64,000 bases of DNA, from positions 496,001-560,000 of the forward strand of contig JAEUTZ010000021.1 of assembly GCA_016787725.1 (NCBI GenBank). Reading direction: 5' to 3'. The notes under the pieces were generated by a model, which was given only the letters and a program-made list of their open reading frames with translations, ran no database searches and was not told the origin of the DNA. This document shows positions 26,080 to 34,632 of the stretch, in pieces (position 1 is the stretch's first letter; each line of letters opens with the position of its first letter). Both the position numbers and the translations under genes were made by a program. The stretch is from Cyclobacteriaceae bacterium. GTDB lineage: Bacteria; Bacteroidota; Bacteroidia; Cytophagales; Cyclobacteriaceae.

Positions 26080-27053
26080 AAAGCTGTTCCCTTCAACCTT
26101 AGCCCTTCCGTCTCCTCCAATCCAAACATCAAATTCATATTCTGCACCGCCTGGCCACTGGCTCCTTTTAACAAGTTGTCGGTAATGGAATGAATGGCGA
26201 GTTTGTCACCCACTTTTTCCAGGTTGATTAAACACTTGTTGGTATTCACGACTTGTTTCAGATCGATGGTCTCTCGGATAACATGCGTAAACGGATGGGG
26301 TGCATAATAGTCTTCATAAAGTTTAATAATCGCTTCCAGAGAAAGCGCGGTCGTAACCAGCGAGGTCACGAAAATTCCACGGGTAAAATCACCCCGCCAC
26401 GGCACAAAATGAACGGCTTCCGAAAAACCCGGTTGCAACGCCTTTAATGTTTGATAAATCTCGCCCAGGTGTTGGTGCGTGAGGGTCTTATAAGCCGAAA
26501 TGTTATTGGCACGCCAGGTAAAATGCGTGGTGTCTTGCAACTTTTGACCGGCCCCCGTAGACCCGGTAATTCCCGTGGTATGAACTTCCTTCAGGATTCC
26601 GGCTTTCGCCAACGGCAACAAGCCTAACTGAATGGTAGTGGCAAAGCACCCGGGGTTAGCAACGTTCTTGGCAGCCGTGATCTTCTCGCGCTGATATTCC
26701 GGCAGCCCGTAAACAAATTCACGATCACCGGTTTTATTATTCAATCGAAAATCATTACCCAAATCAATAATACGTGTGGCAGCCGGAAAGATATGTTCAT
26801 CCAATAACTTTTTACTTTCTCCATGGCTCATGCACAGAAACAAAACATCAACCGCGGGGTTGAAATCTGCAGAATAGAGGAGGTCCGTTTCCCCTAATAA
26901 ATCCGTGTGGGTTGACGTAACCGGTTTGCCGGCCTGACTTCGACTTTGTACAAAAGCGACCTCCACGTACGGATGATTCAGCAACAACCGCAGCGTTTCT
27001 CCCCCCGTGTATCCGGCACTGCCAATGATCCCGACTTTAATTTTTTCCTTCAT
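26076..27053 (-). CDS. argC: N-acyl-gamma-glutamyl-phosphate reductase
   Basis: NADPH-dependent reductase making the glutamate semialdehyde derivative. 325 residues, with the nucleotide-binding GIIGSAGYTGGETLRLL at the N-terminus and the catalytic Cys136 in NPGCFAT. The last codons and the stop lie in the arm of the downstream inverted repeat, so insertion of the IVP element set the present C-terminus (KGTAF). Confidence 0.94.
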   Translation of the reverse strand: MKEKIKVGIIGSAGYTGGETLRLLLNHPYVEVAFVQSRSQAGKPVTSTHTDLLGETDLLYSADFNPAVDVLFLCMSHGESKKLLDEHIFPAATRIIDLGNDFRLNNKTGDREFVYGLPEYQREKITAAKNVANPGCFATTIQLGLLPLAKAGILKEVHTTGITGSTGAGQKLQDTTHFTWRANNISAYKTLTHQHLGEIYQTLKALQPGFSEAVHFVPWRGDFTRGIFVTSLVTTALSLEAIIKLYEDYYAPHPFTHVIRETIDLKQVVNTNKCLINLEKVGDKLAIHSITDNLLKGASGQAVQNMNLMFGLEETEGLRLKGTAF

Positions 27054-27082
27054 CTATTTAACGCTAACTGCTTCAAGCATTT

Positions 27083-27138
27083 AAGCTGAAAGCTCTGATT
27101 GTCCTACTATAAGCATCTCACTTTAGAGCTTTCCGCTT
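27083..27138. repeat. Gene-less inverted repeat between argG and argC
   Basis: AAGCTGAAAGCTCT at 27083-27096 and AGAGCTTTCCGCTT at 27125-27138 are inverted copies with 13 of 14 matches, around a 28-nt loop. The second arm encodes the last residues and the stop codon of argG. The pattern (AAG-T/C-TGAAAG) resembles the arms around the IVP gene, so it may be a small relative or remnant of that element. Confidence 0.65.
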
Positions 27139-28328
27139 TCCGCTTCTCCTTTTACTTGATGATAAATCGCCACCTGATTCCCGAATATTTTAGTAAACCC
27201 TTTCACATCGTCCCCCGTCCAGCCCAGGTTCATTTCACCGTACTTGCCAAACTTAGCCGACATCAAGTCATACCTCGACTCAATGCCATTGATTTGAAAC
27301 CGGTAGGGATGTAAGGTAATCGAAACTTCACCCGTTACGTTGTGCTGCGAACTGGTTAGGAAGGCCTCCAGATCGCGCATCACCGGGTCGAGGTATTGAC
27401 CCTCGTGCAGCCAGTTGCCATAAAACTGGGCGAGTTGATCTTTCCAGCTAAGCTGCCACTTCGTAAGCACGTGCTTCTCCAATGCGTGATGTGCTTTGAT
27501 GATCAACACGGGTGCGGCCGCTTCAAACCCTACGCGACCTTTAATGCCAATAATCGTATCGCCCACATGAATGTCGCGACCGATTCCATATGGGCCGGCC
27601 ACGGCTTGCAACGCATGGATCGCCTCTACCGGATGTGAAAACGACTTTCCATTCACCTTCACCAATTGCCCTTTCTCAAAACCCACCTTCACATCTTCAC
27701 TTCCACGTTTAGTAACCTGTGTGGGCCACGCTTCTTCGGGAAGTTGCCCCAGGGAGTTCAATGTTTCCTTTCCTCCTACCGATGTTCCCCAGATACCTTT
27801 GTTAATGGAGTAACGGGCTTTCTCGGCACTGAAGTGGATTCCTTTTGCCTTCAGATAATTCACTTCTTCCTCGCGGCTTAGTTTCTTATCCCGGATGGGG
27901 GTAATGATTTCAGCGGTTGGGTGAAGGATCTGGATGATCATGTCAAACCGCACCTGATCATTCCCGGCACCCGTACTTCCATGGGCAACGGCATCAGCTT
28001 TCAGTTCTTTCGCATAAGTCGCAGCCGCCAATGCCTGGCTCATCCGCTCGGCACTCACGCTGAGTGGGTAGGTACCGTTTTTCAACACGTTTCCGAAAAC
28101 CAGGAACTTGATTACCTTCTCGTAATAGTTTTTGGTTTCATCCACCGTTTTGTGCGAGGCCACCCCCAGGCTCAGCGCGCGCTTCTCAATTTCCTTAACT
28201 TCTTCGGCACCGAAGCCCCCGGTATTCACCGTCAGGGTATGAACTTCATATCCCAGGTCCTTGGCCAAATAAATCGCGCAGTAGGAGGTATCCAACCCTC
28301 CGCTAAATGCCAGTACAACTTTTTTCAT
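27123..28328 (-). CDS. argG: Argininosuccinate synthase
   Basis: Joins citrulline and aspartate using ATP. About 401 residues from the ATG at 28328; the frame has a start six codons upstream, but the conserved N-terminus is MKKVVLAFSGGLDTSYC with the P-loop-like AFSGGLDTS. Further signatures: HGSTGAGNDQVRF and GIWGTSVGG. The final residues (GEAESGKL) are encoded inside an inverted repeat and look like an extension acquired from it. Confidence 0.95.
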   Translation of the reverse strand: MKKVVLAFSGGLDTSYCAIYLAKDLGYEVHTLTVNTGGFGAEEVKEIEKRALSLGVASHKTVDETKNYYEKVIKFLVFGNVLKNGTYPLSVSAERMSQALAAATYAKELKADAVAHGSTGAGNDQVRFDMIIQILHPTAEIITPIRDKKLSREEEVNYLKAKGIHFSAEKARYSINKGIWGTSVGGKETLNSLGQLPEEAWPTQVTKRGSEDVKVGFEKGQLVKVNGKSFSHPVEAIHALQAVAGPYGIGRDIHVGDTIIGIKGRVGFEAAAPVLIIKAHHALEKHVLTKWQLSWKDQLAQFYGNWLHEGQYLDPVMRDLEAFLTSSQHNVTGEVSITLHPYRFQINGIESRYDLMSAKFGKYGEMNLGWTGDDVKGFTKIFGNQVAIYHQVKGEAESGKL

Positions 28329-28397
28329 GGTCTCATCCCCGCGCATCTCAACAGAAGTAGCGCGTTGTTGGGTATTTTAAAATTTAAAATGGGTGAA

Positions 28398-29144
28398 TTA
28401 CCAAAAGAACAGGAAACTCATGAACGAGGACTTCTTGCCCTCTTCACCTTCCTTTTTCTTCCAGCCTTTCAGCAACACAAACTGCTTGAACCGAACCCAG
28501 CGTTCAAAAAGCTTGAAGTTGCCTTTGAACTCACGCTTGCGATGATGTTCCAATTCACCTTCAGGCGTTACAACCGTCTTAGCCAACTCGGCTTTCTTAC
28601 GGGCATCTTCCACCGGGTCGAAAAGCATGGCCGTGCACATGCAGTTCTTCCGCTCCTTGCTCATGAGAATTTCATAGTTCACACAGCTGCGGCAGCCTTT
28701 CCAGAACTCCTCATCGGTGGTTAACTCAGCATAGGTGACGGGTTCGTATCCAAGATCGGAGTTAATCTTCATCACCGCCAAACCCGTGGTTAACCCAAAG
28801 ATCTTGGCATGGGGGTACTTCTTGCGGGAGAGTTCAAAGACTCTGCGTTTTATTTCCGTAGCCACACCCGACTTGCGGAAGGGTGGGGCAACTATAAGGC
28901 CGGAGTTGGCAACATACTTCTCGTGTTCCCACGCTTCGATGTAGCAAAAGCCTACCCAGGTACCGTCCTTAGTCAGGGCGATAACGGCTTTGCCTTCCTC
29001 CATTTTCATTTTTACATAGTCGGGCGAGCGTTTGGCAATACCGGTGCCTCGCGCTTTCGCGGATTCGGCCATCTCATTGGTGATGGTCTCTGCGTAATGG
29101 GTGTCGTCACCCGTAGCAGGTCTGACAATTATATGATTATCCAA
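28398..29144 (-). CDS. GNAT acyltransferase, probable N-acyl(succinyl)glutamate synthase
   Basis: 248 residues. The N-terminal two thirds are a GNAT fold (IIVRPATGDDTHYAET; acyl-CoA loop VAPPFRKSGVATEI, 85-98). The C-terminal part has four Cys (151, 154, 168, 170) spaced like a zinc ribbon, followed by a basic tail. It is the first gene of the arginine cluster. I recall a homologous protein of Bacteroides thetaiotaomicron (BT3761) being assigned by mutant fitness as N-succinylglutamate synthase. This matches the Val90 signature in ArgF'. The start is TTG at 29144; an in-frame stop lies five codons upstream and no ATG is available before the GNAT fold. Confidence 0.85.
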   Translation of the reverse strand: MDNHIIVRPATGDDTHYAETITNEMAESAKARGTGIAKRSPDYVKMKMEEGKAVIALTKDGTWVGFCYIEAWEHEKYVANSGLIVAPPFRKSGVATEIKRRVFELSRKKYPHAKIFGLTTGLAVMKINSDLGYEPVTYAELTTDEEFWKGCRSCVNYEILMSKERKNCMCTAMLFDPVEDARKKAELAKTVVTPEGELEHHRKREFKGNFKLFERWVRFKQFVLLKGWKKKEGEEGKKSSFMSFLFFW

Positions 29145-29515
29145 AGTTGTTTCGTGTTAATGGGTTGATTGAAATCAAAATGCTTGAAAGCACTTCAGGC
29201 GTGATCCGCCTCGCGGACCCGCCATACGATTGTTAGTAAGAGAAGGTATCAGATTCTGATTTGCCTTCGAAAGCATCTGAACCCCGGACGGGGCAGGCAA
29301 TCGGACATGAGCGTGTTGGCCGGAAGGGCGTGGCTGAACATTATGTCAGCGGGCTCAAGGAGTGTGGTGGTTGTTTTCAATTTCTGTGTTTGCGTTTAAA
29401 TCGTCAGATAAAAGGCATTCAAAAAATGTTTTTACAAAATTAATGGATTAAAAAACGATTATTTCAATAGTTGGTTCATTTTTATACCAAGTTTTTTTGG
29501 AAGCGGGTCTTGGAC
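29145..29515. other. Divergent intergenic region upstream of the arginine cluster
   Basis: 371 bp between the arginine cluster and the DedA gene. It must hold promoters for both directions. I see a 6-1-6 palindrome (ATCAGA-T-TCTGAT, about 29249-29261), a small TGCTT/AAGCA hairpin near 29180 and an AT-rich stretch from 29400. A 60-codon frame at 29261-29443 has no gene-like features. No ARG box that I can recognise. Confidence 0.5.
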
Positions 29516-30082
29516 ATGGAAAACTTTCTCGATCAATACGGATACCTGGCACTGCTGCTCGGCACCTTTCTGGAAGGTGAAACGGCTATTCTCGTAGCCT
29601 CCTCGCTCATCTACCACGGTCTCTTTGAGTTTCCGTATACAGTCATTGTAGCCTTTCTTGGTTCGTTTGCCAGCGATTGGATTTACTACTTGATCGGCCG
29701 ATTGAACGGGAAGTACTTCCTGGCGAAACGACCTCACCTGGCAACCAAGGTGAAACCGGTTACCGACTTCTTTCACAAGCACAAATTTCAGATCCTGTTC
29801 AGCTACCGGTTTCTCTATGGATTCCGGATCATCATTCCGCTGGTAGTGGGCATGAGCGGTCTTCGTCCGGCCGCCTACCTCTTTTACAGTACGATATCCG
29901 GGTTGATCTGGGCAACGCTCGTTAGCACCACCGGCTATTGGGTGGGTCGGTGGCTGGATCTCAAGACCCAGGTGTTTGAAGAAAACTTCCTCTACATCAT
30001 GCTGGGTTTTGGTAGTCTTGGACTACTCATCGGATTCACCGTCCGTTGGGCTGCATCGAGAAGCATGGCCATTCCGGAATAG
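29516..30082 (+). CDS. DedA-family membrane protein
   Basis: About 188 residues from the ATG at 29516 (a TTG 15 codons upstream is less likely because the family starts near MENFLDQYGYLALLLGTFLEGE). The DedA signatures FLEGE, the FLGSFASDWIYYLIGRLNG stretch and YRFLYGFRIIIPLVVGMSG (conserved Arg and Pro in the re-entrant loop) are present. Members take part in recycling of lipid carriers such as undecaprenyl phosphate, and in membrane energetics. It converges on the FtsX permease gene with a 30-bp gap. Confidence 0.9.
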   Translation: MENFLDQYGYLALLLGTFLEGETAILVASSLIYHGLFEFPYTVIVAFLGSFASDWIYYLIGRLNGKYFLAKRPHLATKVKPVTDFFHKHKFQILFSYRFLYGFRIIIPLVVGMSGLRPAAYLFYSTISGLIWATLVSTTGYWVGRWLDLKTQVFEENFLYIMLGFGSLGLLIGFTVRWAASRSMAIPE

Positions 30083-30112
30083 TCCTCAACGTTCGGTAAG
30101 AGGATTTATTCC

Positions 30113-32572
30113 CTACTCATACCGAAGCGTAGACGATGGGTTTGTCATCGCAGCCTTTACGGTTTGCGAACTCACGGTAATCAACGCCAGTAAAACAGCT
30201 CCGATAGCCGCCAGTACATAGATGGCCAGATTCATATCCACGTGGTAAGCGAAACTGTCCAGCCACTGCTGCATGAAGTACCAGGCCACGGGCCAGGCAA
30301 TCAGGTTGGCAACTACAATCAGCATCACAATTTCCCTCGATAGCAATGCCAGAATACTTGGTACCGATGCCCCCAATACTTTCCGGATGCCAATCTCTTT
30401 TACCCGTTGCAAGGTGTTGAAGGTGGCTAAGCCGAATAATCCCAGACAAGCGATGAAGATGGCAAGACCGGAGAAAATGGTGAACAACTGATTTTGTTTT
30501 TGCTCGGCTTCGTACAGACGTTGATATCCCTCACTTAAGAAAGTGTAGTCATAGGGCCGGTTGGGTAAAAACTCTTTCCATACTTTTTCAATGTGCTCTA
30601 ACCCAGCTTGCATCTGGTTACCCGATATCCGTACGGATAAATTATTGAAGTTGTCGGGCCGGGCTACGAATACAATCGGAATAATCGCCTGGTGCAGGGA
30701 TTCAAAATGGAAGTCGTTGACCACGCCAACGAGTTTACCCTGGGTGCCACCATACTTAAAGTCCTTATCGAGTCCATCAGAAAGATTTTGCCAACCATAG
30801 GCTTTGGCTGCGGTTTCATTCACGATAAAGGCAAGCGAGTCATCGTTGGTAATATCGCGCGATAGATCGCGTCCTGCGGCCATTTCCATCCCATACGTTC
30901 TGAAAAACTCCTCATCAATCGCCACATACTTGGTCGTTACCGTGGAGTTAACAAGACTGTCGCCCTTCGTGATCAGGGGCGGCCCGGAACTATCCAGCAA
31001 CCGACCCGTGGGGATGCGGGATGACCGGCCTGCATTTTCGATGGCTGAAGATTTCAGCAACTCATTATAAAAGGCATCGTAGTTGTCGGCAAGGTCGCGA
31101 CCATAATAAGTGAAAATTACTACCTGGTCTTTATCATAGCCCAGCGTACGGGTATTTAAAAAATTTAATTGCTGAAAGGTGATCGCAGTCGCGATAAGCA
31201 GGACAATAGAAATAGCAAACTGAGCCACCACCAAGGACTTTCGTACCAATCCCTTTCCTTTTACAGATCCTTGTTGTCCTTTCAATACCAGTGCCGGTTT
31301 GAATCCGGACAGGACAAAGGCCGGGTACAGTCCAGCGACCATGCCTACTACCACTGCGAAACCAACTAACCCAACTAATAATGGCCAGTTGGTGATGGGA
31401 TTAAGCGATAACTCTTTTCCTGTGAAAGTATTGAGCCAGGCGATGGATAATCCGGCCATGGCAATTGATCCTACCAGGGCGAAAAAGGAAATCATGACGG
31501 ACTCGCTTAAATATTGACTCACCAGTTGGGTTTTGAAAGCACCTACCACTTTACGCAAGCCTACTTCTTTCGCACGTTTGGTGGCCCGGGCTGTAGACAG
31601 GTTGATGAAGTTGAAACACGCAATCAGGATGATGAAAATCCCAATCACCGCCATCATGCGTACATTGTTGATATTACCATTGACCTCTAACTCGTCATCG
31701 AGGTGTGAGTACAGGTGGATGTCCGTCAGTTTCTGTAAAAACAGGGTAGTCGATTGTGAAGCTTTGAAATCGGGTGGGGCGCCAAAGTTGGTGCGCGCGT
31801 AGGTGGCAAAGTGACGTTCCATAAAGTCAGTGAAACCAGCTTCAACCTTGGCGGGATCGGCACCTTCTTCCAACAACACATACGTTCCAAAAGCATTATT
31901 GCCCCAACTCGTCTCCAAACGGGTGCGGCCGTAGATGTTATCATCGTGCAGGGTGCTGAATGAAACCAGGAATTCAGGGTGCCAGTGGGATTGATTTGGA
32001 AAATCTTTATATAATCCCGTTACTTCCAGATCAAGCTGATTGTTGACGCGCAATCGCTTGCCAATTACATCTTCCGAATCAAAGTACTTTCGCGCGGCCG
32101 TCTGAGAAAGCATCGCTGTCAAGGGCCGTGTCAATGCTGTGGTCGGGTCACCCGACACTACGTCAATATCAAAAATCCGGAAGAGGTCAGGCTCCACAAT
32201 AAACACCTGCTCTTCGATAAAATTTTTAACCAGCTCGCCATCCTTTTCCAGGCCAATGGTCAAATTAAAGTTGACAGTACGGGCCAGCACCTCAATCTCC
32301 CCGAAATCATTTTTCAAAAGCGGTCCGATGGGCGGGGCTACATTGGCCAGGTGCAGGTTGGGCACACCGTCTTTACTTAAAAAGTTGCGGGTAACCCGGT
32401 AGGTCCGGTCGGCTTTCGCATGATACCGGTCATAACTCAATTCATCCGCTACAAAAACATAGATCAGGATGCAACACATCATGGCCAGGGCCAGGCCGGC
32501 AATGTTGATGAAGGCCGTCAGTTTGTTTCGAAAGATAGAGCGGAAGGCTACTTTCAGATAATTGCGAATCAT
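30113..32572 (-). CDS. FtsX/MacB-type ABC permease (stand-alone)
   Basis: About 819 residues from the ATG at 32572; the frame extends 20 codons upstream, but MIRNYLKVAFRSIFRNKLTAFINI is the family's usual opening. Layout: helix 1, a MacB periplasmic core domain (about 45-280), three helices (FIILIACFNFINLSTARA with KRAKEVGLRKVVGA), a second periplasmic domain and three final helices (RVKEIGIRKVLGAS). This double-MacB form is typical for Bacteroidota, where it may export peptides or antibiotics. No ATPase gene is adjacent, so its partner must be encoded elsewhere. Confidence 0.9.
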   Translation of the reverse strand: MIRNYLKVAFRSIFRNKLTAFINIAGLALAMMCCILIYVFVADELSYDRYHAKADRTYRVTRNFLSKDGVPNLHLANVAPPIGPLLKNDFGEIEVLARTVNFNLTIGLEKDGELVKNFIEEQVFIVEPDLFRIFDIDVVSGDPTTALTRPLTAMLSQTAARKYFDSEDVIGKRLRVNNQLDLEVTGLYKDFPNQSHWHPEFLVSFSTLHDDNIYGRTRLETSWGNNAFGTYVLLEEGADPAKVEAGFTDFMERHFATYARTNFGAPPDFKASQSTTLFLQKLTDIHLYSHLDDELEVNGNINNVRMMAVIGIFIILIACFNFINLSTARATKRAKEVGLRKVVGAFKTQLVSQYLSESVMISFFALVGSIAMAGLSIAWLNTFTGKELSLNPITNWPLLVGLVGFAVVVGMVAGLYPAFVLSGFKPALVLKGQQGSVKGKGLVRKSLVVAQFAISIVLLIATAITFQQLNFLNTRTLGYDKDQVVIFTYYGRDLADNYDAFYNELLKSSAIENAGRSSRIPTGRLLDSSGPPLITKGDSLVNSTVTTKYVAIDEEFFRTYGMEMAAGRDLSRDITNDDSLAFIVNETAAKAYGWQNLSDGLDKDFKYGGTQGKLVGVVNDFHFESLHQAIIPIVFVARPDNFNNLSVRISGNQMQAGLEHIEKVWKEFLPNRPYDYTFLSEGYQRLYEAEQKQNQLFTIFSGLAIFIACLGLFGLATFNTLQRVKEIGIRKVLGASVPSILALLSREIVMLIVVANLIAWPVAWYFMQQWLDSFAYHVDMNLAIYVLAAIGAVLLALITVSSQTVKAAMTNPSSTLRYE

Positions 32573-32717
32573 GGGCGAGGGTTTTCGGCTATGACAATCC
32601 GTAACTAAGGTTGTATTACCGGCCAAAGACAAATATTAGTCCATAAAGTTGCACCCATCCTGTTTTTGGCTTGACGGGATAGAATTCCTTCTTAATTTGG
32701 AATCTAAAACCTCAATT

Positions 32718-34418
32718 ATGTATATCCAGGGAGATGCTACCAAAGAAATGACCTACGATGCGATTGTCATTGGGTCGGGTATGAGTGGGGGCTGGGCCGC
32801 CAAAGAACTGTGCGATAACGGACTGAAAACGCTCGTACTCGAACGCGGCCGTGAGGTAAAGCACCTGCAGGATTACCCCACCACCAACATGCACCCCTGG
32901 GAGTTTCCCTATCGCATGCGACTTCCGCTGGAAATGGAAGAACCGAACCCGATCGTGGGCCGGTGCTATGCCTTTAACGATACCACCGAACACTTTTTTG
33001 TAAAAGATAACGAGCATCCATACATCCAGGAAAAGCCGTTCGACTGGATTCGGGGCTACCAAACCGGAGGCAAGTCGCTGTTGTGGGCGCGCCAGGTGCA
33101 GCGGTGGAGTCGCTTTGAATTTGAAGCGCCCGGCCGCGATGGGTTTGCTGTGGACTGGCCCATTCGATATGAGGACCTCGCCCCCTGGTATTCCTATGTC
33201 GAAAAGTTTGTGGGCATCAGCGGCAACCGCGATGGTCTGGAGACCCTGCCCGACAGTGAAGTGATGAAAGCATGGGAGAGCAACTGTGTCGAGCAACACA
33301 TTCAGAAAAAGATTCTGGAAGCTTACAAAGACCGCAACGTAGTGATGGGGCGGTGTGCGCATTTAACCGAACCCCAGGAAATTCATAAGCAGCAAGGCCG
33401 CGGCCAATGCCAGGCCCGTACGTTGTGCGAGCGCGGCTGTCCGTTTGGCGGCTACTTTAGCTCCAATTCATCCACCTTACCCTGGGCCATGCGCACCGGC
33501 AACATGACGTTGCGTCCCTTCTCGGTGGTGCACTCGATTCTGTATGATGAAAAGAAAGGAAAAGCAGCGGGTGTACGGGTCATTGACGCCAACACCAAGG
33601 AAGTATTCGATTACTATGCGCGCATCATTTTTGTAAATGCAGCTTGTCTCAATACAAATTTGATTTTATTGAACTCCACCTCCAGTCGGTTCCCGAACGG
33701 ATTGGGCAACGACAATGGAATCTTGGGTAAGTATGTTGCCTTTCACAACTATCGTGGCTCCGTGAGCGCTACCTTCGAAGGCTATGAAGACACGTATTAT
33801 TATGGGCGCAGGCCTACGCAATTGATGATGCCCTCGTTTCGGAATGTACGCAAGCAGGAAGAAGACTTTATGCGGGGTTACATGAGCTTCTACGGTGCTT
33901 CGCGAATGAATTCAGGTTCGCAAGGGATAGGAGCCGAGCTTAAAGAATCCATCGCCAAACCCGGCACCTGGGCCGTGAGCATGATGATGCAGGGCGAAAC
34001 CGTGCCGATCGAAAGCAACCACGTGCGCCTGAGCCCCGACCAGAAAGATGCCTGGGGGATTCCGCAACTGATCACTGCCATTGAACATACCGACAACGAT
34101 GAGAAAGTGAAAGAAGACTTTTTAGTGCAGGCCCAGGAGATGCTGGACAAGGCGGGCTGCAAAAACATTCGTCCGCACGACAGCAAGCAAGCGCCCGGTC
34201 TGGATATCCATGAGATGGGTGGCGTGCGCATGGGGCGCGACCCGAAGACTTCATTGCTCAACAAGTGGAATCAATTTCACGCGTGCAGGAATGTGTTTGT
34301 TACCGATGGCGCCTGCATGACCAGCGTAGGCAATCAGAATCCATCACTTACGTTCATGGCATTAACCGCCCGCGCGGCAAACTATGCTGTGGCGGAAGCG
34401 AAGAAGGGGAATTTGTGA
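32718..34418 (+). CDS. GMC-family FAD oxidoreductase
   Basis: 566 residues from the ATG at 32718 (frame open 23 codons upstream). The FAD-binding motif is YDAIVIGSGMSGGWAAKEL near the N-terminus; C-terminal catalytic His in DIHEMGGVRMG and Asn in VGNQNPSLT. A Cys cluster (CQARTLCERGCPFGGY) is typical of the gluconate 2-dehydrogenase/sorbitol dehydrogenase-like branch, which oxidises sugars or sugar acids and passes electrons to the membrane. The usual small subunit (gluconate 2-dehydrogenase subunit 3) is not adjacent. I see no Tat or Sec signal. Confidence 0.9.
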   Translation: MYIQGDATKEMTYDAIVIGSGMSGGWAAKELCDNGLKTLVLERGREVKHLQDYPTTNMHPWEFPYRMRLPLEMEEPNPIVGRCYAFNDTTEHFFVKDNEHPYIQEKPFDWIRGYQTGGKSLLWARQVQRWSRFEFEAPGRDGFAVDWPIRYEDLAPWYSYVEKFVGISGNRDGLETLPDSEVMKAWESNCVEQHIQKKILEAYKDRNVVMGRCAHLTEPQEIHKQQGRGQCQARTLCERGCPFGGYFSSNSSTLPWAMRTGNMTLRPFSVVHSILYDEKKGKAAGVRVIDANTKEVFDYYARIIFVNAACLNTNLILLNSTSSRFPNGLGNDNGILGKYVAFHNYRGSVSATFEGYEDTYYYGRRPTQLMMPSFRNVRKQEEDFMRGYMSFYGASRMNSGSQGIGAELKESIAKPGTWAVSMMMQGETVPIESNHVRLSPDQKDAWGIPQLITAIEHTDNDEKVKEDFLVQAQEMLDKAGCKNIRPHDSKQAPGLDIHEMGGVRMGRDPKTSLLNKWNQFHACRNVFVTDGACMTSVGNQNPSLTFMALTARAANYAVAEAKKGNL

Positions 34419-34576
34419 AAGAGCATTATTGGAGAGGTGGGATCAAAAGACAAGTACTGGAAGGGAGACTCCAACTTAATCATCTTAATTTTATAAGTGA
34501 TAGCTGCTATTTGTCAATTCAACAAAGCCCCATTTATCATTCAAGTAAGAGAAGTCAAGTAAATTTTCATGCCGAT

Positions 34577-34616
34577 AACAAAAGAGTCATGCATTAAGGC
34601 ACATGACTCTTTTGTT
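34577..34616. terminator. Bidirectional terminator
   Basis: A perfect 15-bp inverted repeat (AACAAAAGAGTCATG and its complement) around a 10-nt loop lies between the convergent GMC and M16 genes. The A/T-rich outer part of the stem supplies T-rich 3' ends in both directions. Confidence 0.85.
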
Positions 34617-34632
34617 CATCAATGATGCTACT

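Noticed and set aside
27921-28724. 267-codon plus-strand frame opposite argG and the GNAT gene
   Set aside because: Antisense to two conserved genes and spans their intergenic gap without any gene-like features.
29261-29443. 60-codon frame upstream of the DedA gene
   Set aside because: No recognisable family, no promoter and mixed composition; treated as non-coding.
32712-33362. 216-codon minus-strand frame opposite the GMC oxidoreductase
   Set aside because: Antisense shadow of the FAD-binding part of a clear enzyme.
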